DNA of 64,000 bases from Modestobacter caceresii (GTDB taxonomy: Bacteria; Actinomycetota; Actinomycetes; Mycobacteriales; Geodermatophilaceae): contig NZ_JPMX01000001.1 in the NCBI RefSeq assembly GCF_000761485.1, positions 32,089 to 96,088 on the forward strand, read 5' to 3'. The translations under genes were made by a program, and so were the position numbers. The notes beneath the pieces were generated by a model. That model worked only from the letters and a program-made list of their open reading frames with translations, was not told where the DNA came from and did no database searches. Below, in pieces: positions 43,875 through 52,008 of the stretch (position 1 is the stretch's first letter; the number at the start of each line of letters is the position of its first letter).

Positions 43875-45382
43875 CGTCTGTGCCCGTGACCCCGGCGCCC
43901 GTCGTCCCCGGCTTCCACCCCGACCCCAGCGTCTGCCGGGTCGACGACACGTACTGGATGGTGCACTCGAGCTTCGAGTACGCCCCCGGCGTGCCGCTGT
44001 ACCGCTCGACGGACCTGGTGTCCTGGGAGCAGGTCGGGCACGTGCTGGCCCGCCCGTCACAGCTCGACGTCTCGGCGGCCCCCGGTTCGGGCGGCATCAC
44101 CGCCTGCACGCTGCGCCACCACGACGGCCGGTTCTGGATGGTCACCACGAACCTCGCCGACGGCGGCTGGCAGACGTTGGTCACCGCGGAGGACCCGCTG
44201 GGTGAGTGGTCGGAGTCGGTCCGGATGGACGAGGTCCGCGGGATCGACCCGGACCTCGCCTGGGACGACGACGGCACGCTGTTGGTCACCTACGCGGGCT
44301 TCGGCGCCGGCGGGCCGGCCGGTCTCGTGCAGCAGGCCGTCGACCCGGTCACCGGGTGGGCGCTGACCGAGCGGCGGAACGTGTGGCAGGGCACCGGCGG
44401 GCGGTTCCCGGAGGGCCCGCACCTGTACCGGGTCGGCGGGCACTGGTACCTGCTGATCGCCGAGGGCGGCACCGAGCGCGGCCACGCGGTCACGATCGCC
44501 CGCGGACCGTCGCCGTCCGGGCCGTGGGAGGCGTGCCCGCACAACCCGCTGCTGACCCACCGGGGCGTCGAGCACCCGGTGCAGAACACCGGGCACGCGG
44601 ACCTGGTGCAGCGGCCCGACGGCAGCTGGGCGATCGTCTTCCACGGCGTCCGGCCGCGCGGGGCGAGCCCGCAGTTCCACGTCCTGGGCCGGGAGACCTT
44701 CGCCGCCGAGGTGGTGTGGGAGGACGGCTGGCCGCGGCTGGGGGAGTGGCTGACTCCGGCCGCCGGGCCGGTCGAGGTCGAGGAGCTGGCCGGCGCCGCG
44801 CTGCCGGTCTCCTGGGTGTCGCCGCGCCGGCTCCCCGGCGACGTGCTCACCCGGGGGGAGGGCGGCTGGCGGCTCACCGCCGCGGCCGCCGACCCAGCCT
44901 CGGACGACGCCGCCTTCGCCGGTCGCCGGCAGGAGCACCTGTACTGCCGGGCCCGGGCGGTCGTGGCCGCGGACGGCGACGGCGTCGGTGGCCTGTCCGT
45001 GCGGATGGACCCCCGCCACCGCCTCGACCTCCAGGTCGCCGGGGACGTGGTGCGCGCGGTCGCGCAGGTCGGCCCGCTCCGGCAGCTGCTCGGGGAGGTC
45101 GCCGTCCCGGCCGGGGACGTCGTGCTGGAGGTCCGGGCCGTCCCGTCGGAGGGGCACTTCTCCTCCACCGCGCTCGGCCCGGACCAGCTGGTCGCCGGGG
45201 TCCTGGACGCCGACGGCGGGTTCGCCGAGCTCGGCCGGATCGACGGCCGCTACGTCTCCACCGAGGTGGCCGGTGGGATGACCGGTCGCATGGTCGGCGT
45301 CTGGTGCTCCTCCGGGTCGGTCGTCGTCCGCTCGTTCCGCTACGCCGGTGCCGACGACCCGGCCGCCGTCCCCACCGCCTGA
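43871..45382 (+). CDS. GH43 beta-xylosidase/alpha-L-arabinofuranosidase (first copy)
   Basis: 503 residues from a GTG overlapping the previous stop. The five-blade propeller shows the general base in GFHPDPSVCRV, the second Asp in RGIDPDLAWDDDGTL, and the acid Glu in RFPEGPHLYRVGG. About 180 C-terminal residues form the beta-sandwich GH43_C2/DUF1349-like domain. Cytoplasmic. It would trim arabinofuranose or xylose from imported glycosides. Substrate specificity cannot be read from sequence. Confidence 0.88.
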   Translation: MTSVPVTPAPVVPGFHPDPSVCRVDDTYWMVHSSFEYAPGVPLYRSTDLVSWEQVGHVLARPSQLDVSAAPGSGGITACTLRHHDGRFWMVTTNLADGGWQTLVTAEDPLGEWSESVRMDEVRGIDPDLAWDDDGTLLVTYAGFGAGGPAGLVQQAVDPVTGWALTERRNVWQGTGGRFPEGPHLYRVGGHWYLLIAEGGTERGHAVTIARGPSPSGPWEACPHNPLLTHRGVEHPVQNTGHADLVQRPDGSWAIVFHGVRPRGASPQFHVLGRETFAAEVVWEDGWPRLGEWLTPAAGPVEVEELAGAALPVSWVSPRRLPGDVLTRGEGGWRLTAAAADPASDDAAFAGRRQEHLYCRARAVVAADGDGVGGLSVRMDPRHRLDLQVAGDVVRAVAQVGPLRQLLGEVAVPAGDVVLEVRAVPSEGHFSSTALGPDQLVAGVLDADGGFAELGRIDGRYVSTEVAGGMTGRMVGVWCSSGSVVVRSFRYAGADDPAAVPTA

Positions 45383-45398
45383 CCCCTGGAGGAAGCAC

Positions 45399-46244
45399 GT
45401 GTCCCTGCGCATCACCCAACGCTGCCGCGTCGTCGTCGACAACGACTGGAACGGTGACCCTGACGGTCTGGTCGCCCTGGCCCACCACTTGCTCAGCGCC
45501 GCCAACCGGGTGGTGGCGGTGACCAGCTCGCACCTCAGCCCGCGGTTCGGGCCGCCCGAGGGCACGGCAGCCGCGGGCGCCCGGCGCGCGCAGGAGCTGG
45601 TCGACCTGGTCGGCACGCAGCGGCCGGTGGTGGCCGCCGGGTGCGACGTGCCGATCGGCGGCGGCGACACCTCGTCGGCGGCCGCGGACGCCATCGTCGC
45701 CGAGGCGCGGCGGGACGGCCCGCTGCCGCTCTTCCTGGTCTGCGCCGGCCCGCTGACCAACGTCGCCCAGGCGCTGCGCCAGGCCCCGGACATCGCCGCC
45801 CGGTTGAAGCTGGTCTGGGTCGGTGGGGCGCTGGGCGCCGACGCGCTCGAGTACAACCGGGACACCGACGCCGAGGCCGCCCGCGAGGTGCTCGCCCGCG
45901 AGGACCTGGCGATCTGGCAGTTCCCGCTGGAGACCTACCGGCGCTGCACGTACTCGGTGGCGGAGCTGGAGCAGGACGTGGGCGGCGCCGGGCGGCTGGG
46001 TGCCTGGCTGTGGCAGCAGTACGTCGAGCTGCCGATCCCCGACTTCGTGGAGCAGGGGGAGACCTGGCCGCTCGGTGACAGCCCCCCGGTCCTGGTCACC
46101 GCCCTCGACGACGTGGCCTGCACGTGGACGGAGTCCCCGGACCAGCCGGGACGACGGGTGTGCACCGACGTCGACCTCCGCCTGCTGGTCGCCGACCTGC
46201 TCGCCCGGCTCCGGCTGCACGAGCGCCGGAGCCGGGAGGCCTGA
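45399..46244 (+). CDS. Nucleoside-hydrolase-like N/O-glycosidase with variant metal motif (first copy)
   Basis: 281 residues from GTG, preceded by GGAGGA. It is related to inosine-uridine preferring nucleoside hydrolases, but the calcium motif is VVDNDWNGDPDGLVALAHHL rather than DxDxxxDD. A proline replaces the second of the paired Asp, with an Asp one position on (D20-P21-D22). LFLVCAGPLTNVAQALRQAP and LKLVWVGGALG are family blocks. Being inside a glycosidase operon, it probably hydrolyses a pentosyl glycoside rather than a nucleoside. A paralogue is at 56123-57070. Confidence 0.75.
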   Translation: MSLRITQRCRVVVDNDWNGDPDGLVALAHHLLSAANRVVAVTSSHLSPRFGPPEGTAAAGARRAQELVDLVGTQRPVVAAGCDVPIGGGDTSSAAADAIVAEARRDGPLPLFLVCAGPLTNVAQALRQAPDIAARLKLVWVGGALGADALEYNRDTDAEAAREVLAREDLAIWQFPLETYRRCTYSVAELEQDVGGAGRLGAWLWQQYVELPIPDFVEQGETWPLGDSPPVLVTALDDVACTWTESPDQPGRRVCTDVDLRLLVADLLARLRLHERRSREA

Positions 46245-46251
46245 GCACGGC

Positions 46252-47004
46252 TCAGAGGGTGGTCATGCCGCCGTCGACGGCGAACGTCGCGCCGGTCGCG
46301 AACGCCGACTCGTCGCTGGCGAGGAACACCATCACGCCCTCGAGGTCGCCGGTGGTACCGGCGCGGCCCATCGGGATCCGGCCGACGATCGCGGCCCGGG
46401 CCTCGGGGTCGTCGGTGAGGGTGCTGACCAGCCCGGTCTCGGTGTAGGGCGGGACGACGGTGTTCACCCGGATGCCCCGGCGGGCGTAGGCGGCGGCGAC
46501 CGTGCGGGCCAGCCCGTGCATGCCGGCCTTGGACGAGGCGTAGGCGGTGAACTCCGCGCCCTCGCCACGGACCGCGGTGGGGCTGCCGGTGAACACGATC
46601 GAGCCGCCGCCGACGCCCAGCATCCCGCGCACGGCGTGCTTCACGGTCAGGAACGCCCCGGTCAGGTTGACCTCGTGGGTGCGGCGCCAGACGTCGAGGT
46701 CCAGGTCGGCCACCTCGGCGTCCTGCCCGAACAGCTGCACGCCGGCGTTGACGACCACGACCTCGGGCACCCAGCCGTCCGCGGCCAGTGCGGCGAAGCC
46801 ACCGGCGACGCTGTCCTCGTCGGTGACGTCCATCGGCACCGCCCGCCCACCCGATGCCGCGGCGGCCGCCTCGGCGCCCGCGACGTCCCGGTCGGCGTAG
46901 GCGACCCGCGCTCCCTCGGCGACGAACCGGTCGGCCACCGCCCGCCCGATGCCCGCCGCCGCCCCGGTCACCAACGCCGTCTTCCCTGCCAGTCGCCCGC
47001 TCAT
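46252..47004 (-). CDS. Short-chain dehydrogenase/reductase
   Basis: 250 residues. The cofactor loop is ALVTGAAAGIGRAVADRF followed by YADRD, which favours NAD(H). It also has VVVNAGVQLFG (a variant of NNAG), the catalytic Ser and Tyr/Lys in TGSPTAVRGEGAEFTAYASSK, and the classical C-terminus GATFAVDGGMTTL. It is divergent from the GH2 gene with a good operator copy between, so it is probably part of the glycoside regulon. Sugar 1-dehydrogenase (such as L-rhamnose) is one option; substrate unknown. Confidence 0.88.
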   Translation of the reverse strand: MSGRLAGKTALVTGAAAGIGRAVADRFVAEGARVAYADRDVAGAEAAAAASGGRAVPMDVTDEDSVAGGFAALAADGWVPEVVVVNAGVQLFGQDAEVADLDLDVWRRTHEVNLTGAFLTVKHAVRGMLGVGGGSIVFTGSPTAVRGEGAEFTAYASSKAGMHGLARTVAAAYARRGIRVNTVVPPYTETGLVSTLTDDPEARAAIVGRIPMGRAGTTGDLEGVMVFLASDESAFATGATFAVDGGMTTL

Positions 47005-47105
47005 GGCACGAGTCTGCCCAGCGCCGGCATCGCCGGAGACCACCGTGCCGATCACCGGCAGCCCTTTTCCACCAGCGGGCCGACCTCCCGGACGACGCTT
47101 CGTCT

Positions 47106-47120
47106 TGCTGGCCAATGGCA
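47106..47120 (+). promoter_or_regulatory. 15-bp cluster operator between SDR and GH2 genes
   Basis: TGCTGGCCAATGGCA, 14 of 15 identical to the perfect sites, with extended ends TTGC and GCAA. It sits in the 288-base divergent gap, 101 bases from the SDR ATG and 172 bases from the GH2 ATG. Nothing else is recognisable in the gap. Confidence 0.7.
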
Positions 47121-47292
47121 AGGGCCTCGCGGAGGTGACGGCGGACACCGACGATCGACGGTGCGCGGGTGCCCGCGGCGATCCAGCAGACGGCCGATCG
47201 CCGGTGACGCCGGCCCCGCGCGGGCATGGGGCGCTCCAGCCAGGACGCCATCCGTCGCTTGCTGACCTCGTTCCCCACTCGAGAGGGCAGCC

Positions 47293-48786
47293 ATGCGCCG
47301 CACCCCGTTCACCACCGGCTGGCAGTTCCGGCCGCACGCCAACTCCTTCGCCGAGATGCACGGTGCCGCCCAGCCGTGGCGGGACGTCGTGCTCCCGCAC
47401 GACGCCACCCTCGGCCAGCCGCGCGATGCCGAGCACGGCCCCGGCGCGGGCTACTTCCCGCCCACCGCCGTGGACTACCGGGCGGTGCTGCCGGTGACCG
47501 GCGACGACCGCGACCAGGTGCTCGCCCTGCACTTCGAGGGCGTGTACCGCTCGGCCCGGGTGCTGGTGAACGGTCAGCTCGCCGCCACCTGGTCGTCGGG
47601 CTGGACCGAGGCCGTCGTCCCGCTGGCCGACCACCTCCGGTACGACGGGACCGACGAGGTCCGCGTGCTGTGCCGGGCCGGCAGGGACGCCCGCTGGTAC
47701 GCCGGCGCCGGCATCCACCGTCCGGTGCACCTGCTGCGCGGCCCACTGGTGCACCTGGCCGCCGACGGTGTCCGGGTGGTCACCGAGGAGCTCGACGGCT
47801 CGCGCGCCGTCGTCTCGGTCGCCTCGACCGTCGTGCACGCCGGGCGGGGACTGGCCAGCCGGACCCTGCGTGTCCGGCTGGTCGACGACGCCGGGGCCGT
47901 GGTGGCCGAGGCTGTCTCGCCGGTCACCGTGCTGCCGGGGGAGCCCGCGGTCGTCCGCCAGCGGCTGCTGGTGGCCGACCCGGCGCCGTGGAGCCCGACG
48001 TCGCCGCGGCTGCACACCGTCGAGGCGGTGCTGCTCGACGGCGACATCGAGACCGACACCGAGACGGTCACCACCGGCCTGCGGACCCTGTCCCTGGACC
48101 CCGACCGGGGACTGCGGATCAACGGCCAGACGGTGCTCCTGCGCGGGGCGTGCGTGCACAGCGACAACGGCGTGCTGGGCTCGGCCGCGATCGGCCGGGC
48201 CGACGAACGTCGGGTGGAGCTGCTGGCGGCGGCCGGGTTCAACGCACTGCGCAGCTCGCACAACCCGATGAGCCGAGCCATGCTCGCCGCCTGCGACCGG
48301 GTGGGCGTGCTGGTGATGGACGAGCTCACCGACACCTGGACCCACGGCAAGTCCATCGAGGACGACGCCGGTCACTTCGCCGACACCTGGCGGTCCGACG
48401 TCGCCTCCATGGTCCGGCGCGGGGCCAACCACCCCAGCATCGTGCTGTGGTCCATCGGCAACGAGATCCCCGAGGTGTCCGACCCGCACGGCGCGCTGTG
48501 GTCGCGCCGGCTGGCCGAGGCCGTCCGCGCCGAGGACCCCACCCGGTTCGTCACGAACGGGGTCAACGCGATGCTGGCCGTCATCGAGGAGGCCCGGGGC
48601 CCCCAGGCAGCCGAGCTGGGCATCAACACGATGCTCACCGACATGGGTGAGTTCATGGACCACCTGTCGGGCACCGAGCTGGTCGCCCGGCGCACCGAGG
48701 AGTCCTTCGACGTGCTCGACGTCGCCGGGATGAACTACATGGAGGCCCGTACGCGATCGACCGGGAGCTGTTCCCGCGCCGGGTGA
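47293..48786 (+). pseudogene. GH2 beta-galactosidase-like, N-terminal part, ended by a frameshift
   Basis: 497 residues in frame. It holds the sugar-binding jelly roll (AGYFPPTAVDYRAVLP; HFEGVYRSARVLVNG), the Ig-like domain, and most of the TIM barrel with RGACVHSDNGVLG, RSSHNPMSR and the acid/base E391 in VLWSIGNEIPE. After AGMNYMEAR the frame goes to unrelated residues and stops. Removing the shift (one base missing near 48751) restores YAIDRELFPRRV and joins the next frame. The catalytic nucleophile lies in that next frame, so this part alone should be inactive. It could be a true mutation or a sequencing error. Confidence 0.82.
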
Positions 48787-49700
48787 TCGTGGGCTCGGAG
48801 ACCTTCGCCACCAAGATCGACCGGCTCTGGCGACTGGTCCAGGACCACCCGCACGTCATCGGTGACTTCACCTGGACCGGCTGGGACTACCTCGGCGAGG
48901 CCGGCATCGGCCGGGTCGCCGACAGCGAGGACCCGGCCGCCGGCGGCTTCCACGGGCCCTTCCCGTGGTTGCTCGCCTGGTGCGGCGACCTCGACATCAC
49001 CGGGCACCGCCGGCCGGCGTCCTACTACCGGGAGACCGTGTTCGGGCTGCGCACCGCACCGGCGATCGCCGTCGTCCGGCCCGAGCGGTCGGGGCGGACG
49101 ACGGTCTCGACGCCGTGGGCGTGGGCGGACTCGGTGGCCGACTGGGCCTTCACCGGTGCCGAGGGCGTCCCGCTGACCGTCGAGGTCTACAGCGACGCCG
49201 AGGAGGTGGAGCTGCTGCTGGGCAACCGGTCGCTGGGCACCGCCCCGGCGGGGGAGGCGCACCGGTTCCGGGCGGAGTTCACCGTGCCGTGGGCCCCGGA
49301 GGACCTGGTGGCCGTGGCCCGCACGGGTGGCGCGGAGACCGGGCGCACGGTCCTGCGGCCGGCGTCGGGACCGGTCGGGCTCCTGGCCACCGCCGACCGC
49401 ACGGTGCTGCGGGCCGACGACGCAGACCTGGCCTTCGTCGCGCTCGCGCTCACCGACGCCGCCGGGACCGTCGCACTCGGGGTGGACCGCCAGGTCACGG
49501 TGACCGTCGAGGGGGCGGGCACGCTGGCCGGGCTGGGCAGCGCGGCGCCGGCGACGGCGGAGTCCTACCTCGACGCCGTGCACACGACCTTCGACGGCCG
49601 GGTGCTCGCCATCGTCCGCCCGACCGGCGCCGGCACCATCATCGTGACCGCGACGGCCGAGGGCTGCGCCCCGGCGACGGTGACGGTGACCGCCCGGTGA
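48783..49700 (+). pseudogene. GH2 beta-galactosidase-like, C-terminal part after the frameshift
   Basis: 305 residues from a GTG that happens to form a GTGA overlap with the upstream stop. It begins with the barrel end containing the nucleophile (E6 in MIVGSETFATK) and FTWTGWDYLGEAGIG. A DUF4982-type domain follows (VYSDAEEVELLLGNRSLG), then the GH2 C-terminal Ig-like domain (TVLRADDADLAFVALALTD; AGTLAGLGSAAPATAESY). The overlap looks like normal operon coupling, but a barrel split between acid/base and nucleophile is not a natural domain boundary. Together the two parts make a normal GH2 of about 800 residues. Confidence 0.82.
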
Positions 49701-49756
49701 GCTCGACCCCGACGCTCCCGACCTCGACCGACGACCGTCCGCACGGAGGACTTCCC

Positions 49757-51274
49757 GTGACCGCCCGCCCCAACCCGCTGATCGCCGGCTTCAACCCCGA
49801 TCCCAGCGTCGTCCTCGTCGACGGCGTCTACCACCTTGTGACCTCCAGCTTCGAGTACCTGCCGGGGTTGCCGGTGTACCGCAGCACCGACCTGGTGGAG
49901 TGGACGCACGTGGGCAACGTCGCCACCCGCCCGGAGCAGGTGCAGGTCGAGGGCGTGGTCACCGGGTGCGGCGTGTGGGCGCCGACGATCCGCCACCGCA
50001 ACGGCGTGTACTTCGTCATCGTCACCGTCGCGATGAGCCCCCGCGGCTGCGTGGTGTTCACCGCGACGGACCCGGCGGGCCCGTGGAGCGACGGCACGAC
50101 GATCGACGGGATCGACGGGATCGACCCCGACCTCGCCTGGGACGACGACGGCACGGCCTACGTCACCTACTCAGGGCTGGGCACCACGGGGGAGGACCTC
50201 GAAGCGCACCACGGGATCCAGCAGGTGCGGGTCGACCTGGCCGCGGGCAGGGCACTGGAACCGCCCAGGTCGCTGTGGTCGGGAACGGGGGCGATGTTCC
50301 CGGAGGCTCCGCACCTGCACCGGCGCGGCGACTGGTGGTACCTGGTCATCGCCGAGGGCGGCACCGAGCGTGGCCACGCCGTGAGCGTCGCGCGCAGCCA
50401 CTCCCCGCAGGGGCCCTTCGAGCCGTGCCCGGCCAACCCCGTGCTGACCGCCCGTGGCACCAGGTGCCCGATCCAGAACACCGGCCACGCCGACCTGGTC
50501 GACACCCCCGACGGCGGGTCCGCCCTCGTCCTGCTGGGTGTCCGGCCGCTGGGCCTCACCCGCGCCTTCTCCCCGCTCGGCCGGGAGACGTTCGCGACCG
50601 ACGTCGCGTGGGTCGACGACTGGCCGTTCCCCGCGCCGGTCGAACTGGCTCCGCGTCCGGGCGTGGACGAGGAGGTCTTCGACTTCTCCGACCCCGCGGC
50701 CCTGGCCGACCCCGGGTGGCTGGGCGTCCGCCGGACGCCGGACGAGGTCGCCTCGACGACCGAGAGCCCCGGCCGGCTGGCCCTCACCGGCGACGGGTCG
50801 ACGCTGGGCAGCACCCGGCCGTGCTTCCTCGGGCGCCGCCAGCGGCACCTGACCGCAGCCGTCTCCACCCGGATCGACGCCAGCCGTGGGGTCGGTGGAC
50901 TGGCGGCGCGCTACTCCGAGGCCCAGCACGTCGAGCTGGAGGCCCGCTGCGACGGCACCACGACCACCGTCACCGGGCGAGCGGTCGTCACCGGCCTCAC
51001 CCAGAGCTGGTCGCACACCTTCCCCGCCGGTGAGGTGTCCCTCCGGATGGAGATGACGCCACCGCCGACCGGGTTCACCCCCGAGGCGCTCGGTGGGGAC
51101 CGGATCCGCCTCGTCGCGTTCAGCGGGGAGGAGACGGCCGAGCTCGCCGAGCTCGACGGCCGGCACTGGAGCGCTGAGGCGGCCGTGTCCTTCACCGGCC
51201 GGGTCCTGGGTCTGTACGCCGTCGAGGGCACGGTCACCTTCGCCGAGCTGAGGTACACGGGCTGCGAGGAGTAG
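49757..51274 (+). CDS. GH43 beta-xylosidase/alpha-L-arabinofuranosidase (second copy)
   Basis: 505 residues. The GTG at 49757 is chosen because GGAGGA ends six bases upstream; an earlier GTG at 49697 overlaps the GH2 stop. Catalytic residues are in AGFNPDPSVVLV, DGIDPDLAWDDDGTA and MFPEAPHLHRR. The C-terminal beta-sandwich ends FTGRVLGLYAVEGTVTFAEL. It is paralogous to the protein at 43871-45382, sharing AEGGTERGHAV and NTGHADLV. Cytoplasmic. The two GH43 proteins flank the GH2 and presumably have different linkage preferences. Confidence 0.88.
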   Translation: MTARPNPLIAGFNPDPSVVLVDGVYHLVTSSFEYLPGLPVYRSTDLVEWTHVGNVATRPEQVQVEGVVTGCGVWAPTIRHRNGVYFVIVTVAMSPRGCVVFTATDPAGPWSDGTTIDGIDGIDPDLAWDDDGTAYVTYSGLGTTGEDLEAHHGIQQVRVDLAAGRALEPPRSLWSGTGAMFPEAPHLHRRGDWWYLVIAEGGTERGHAVSVARSHSPQGPFEPCPANPVLTARGTRCPIQNTGHADLVDTPDGGSALVLLGVRPLGLTRAFSPLGRETFATDVAWVDDWPFPAPVELAPRPGVDEEVFDFSDPAALADPGWLGVRRTPDEVASTTESPGRLALTGDGSTLGSTRPCFLGRRQRHLTAAVSTRIDASRGVGGLAARYSEAQHVELEARCDGTTTTVTGRAVVTGLTQSWSHTFPAGEVSLRMEMTPPPTGFTPEALGGDRIRLVAFSGEETAELAELDGRHWSAEAAVSFTGRVLGLYAVEGTVTFAELRYTGCEE

Positions 51275-51340
51275 GCGAGGGGCGGCATCCCGACCGCCAT
51301 GGCAAGCGCGCGAGCCTCGGGACGCGGCTACCGTGCCGGC

Positions 51341-51928
51341 ATGACGGACGACGGCAGCCGGGTCCAGCCGTGGGCCGCGGGCTCGTGGACGACGCCGCCG
51401 GTCGCGGCCACCGATGACGGCACCGACCTGCTGGTCACCGCAGCCGAGGGCAGCGACGCCTGGCGGCACACCTCCTACGGCTTCGTCCACGACGACGCCC
51501 ACGCACTGCTGGGCCGGCTGGACGGGGCGGTCGAGGTGGCCTTCGACGTCGACTTCGACCAGCAGTTCGACCAGGCCGGCCTGATGCTGCGGGCCGGTGC
51601 GGAGACCTGGCTCAAGGCCGGCGTCGAGTTCTCCGACGGGGCGCCGCAGGTCGGCGCCGTCGTCACCCTCGGCCGCTCGGACTGGTCCGTGGCGCCGGTG
51701 CCCGACTGGGCCGGCCGCCGGGTAACGGTGCGGGCCAGCCGGGCCGGCGACGCGGTCACGGTGCGGGCCCGGGCCGACGACGAGCCGTTCCGGCTGGTCC
51801 GGGTCGCCTGGTTCCCGCCGGACGCCGAGGTGCAGGCCGGGCCGTACTGCTGTGCCCCCACCCGGGCCGGCCTCGTCGTCCGCTTCCGGCGCTGGGCCAC
51901 CGGGCCGGCCGACACCGCCCTGCACTGA
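51341..51928 (+). CDS. DUF1349 (concanavalin-like) protein
   Basis: 195 residues starting MTDDGSRVQPWAAGSW. DFDQQFDQAGLMLRAGAETW followed by LKAGVEFSDGAPQVGAVVT is the DUF1349 signature, a beta-sandwich related to GH43 C-terminal domains and LamG. PFRLVRVAWFPPDAEVQAGP ends the domain. Many members are cytoplasmic accessory proteins in glycan loci. Catalysis has not been shown; sugar binding is likely. Confidence 0.8.
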   Translation: MTDDGSRVQPWAAGSWTTPPVAATDDGTDLLVTAAEGSDAWRHTSYGFVHDDAHALLGRLDGAVEVAFDVDFDQQFDQAGLMLRAGAETWLKAGVEFSDGAPQVGAVVTLGRSDWSVAPVPDWAGRRVTVRASRAGDAVTVRARADDEPFRLVRVAWFPPDAEVQAGPYCCAPTRAGLVVRFRRWATGPADTALH

Positions 51929-51951
51929 GCAGCCCGTATGAGCGTGCCGTC

Positions 51952-51966
51952 TACCGCTGGATGGCA
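51952..51966 (+). promoter_or_regulatory. Degenerate copy of the 15-bp cluster operator before GH3
   Basis: TACCGCTGGATGGCA shares 10 of 15 bases with the perfect sites and keeps the inverted ends (TACCG, ATGGCA). Its CCGCT core is also seen in the copy at 26846-26860. It lies 42 bases before the chosen GH3 start, so it could be real, but the match is weak. Confidence 0.3.
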
Positions 51967-52008
51967 TCCGCGGCGACGCGGGCGGCCGGCGATCGGCAGG
52001 ATCGGGTG

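Noticed and set aside
48783..49700. Independent two-gene operon reading of the GH2 halves because of the GTGA overlap
   Set aside because: The barrel would be cut between acid/base and nucleophile, which is not a natural domain boundary. A one-base shift restores continuous homologous sequence.
51297..51315. Possible further operator copy before the DUF1349 gene (TTGCCATGG-like on the minus strand)
   Set aside because: The central CCAATGG is missing and the match needs a gap, so it is not distinguishable from chance.
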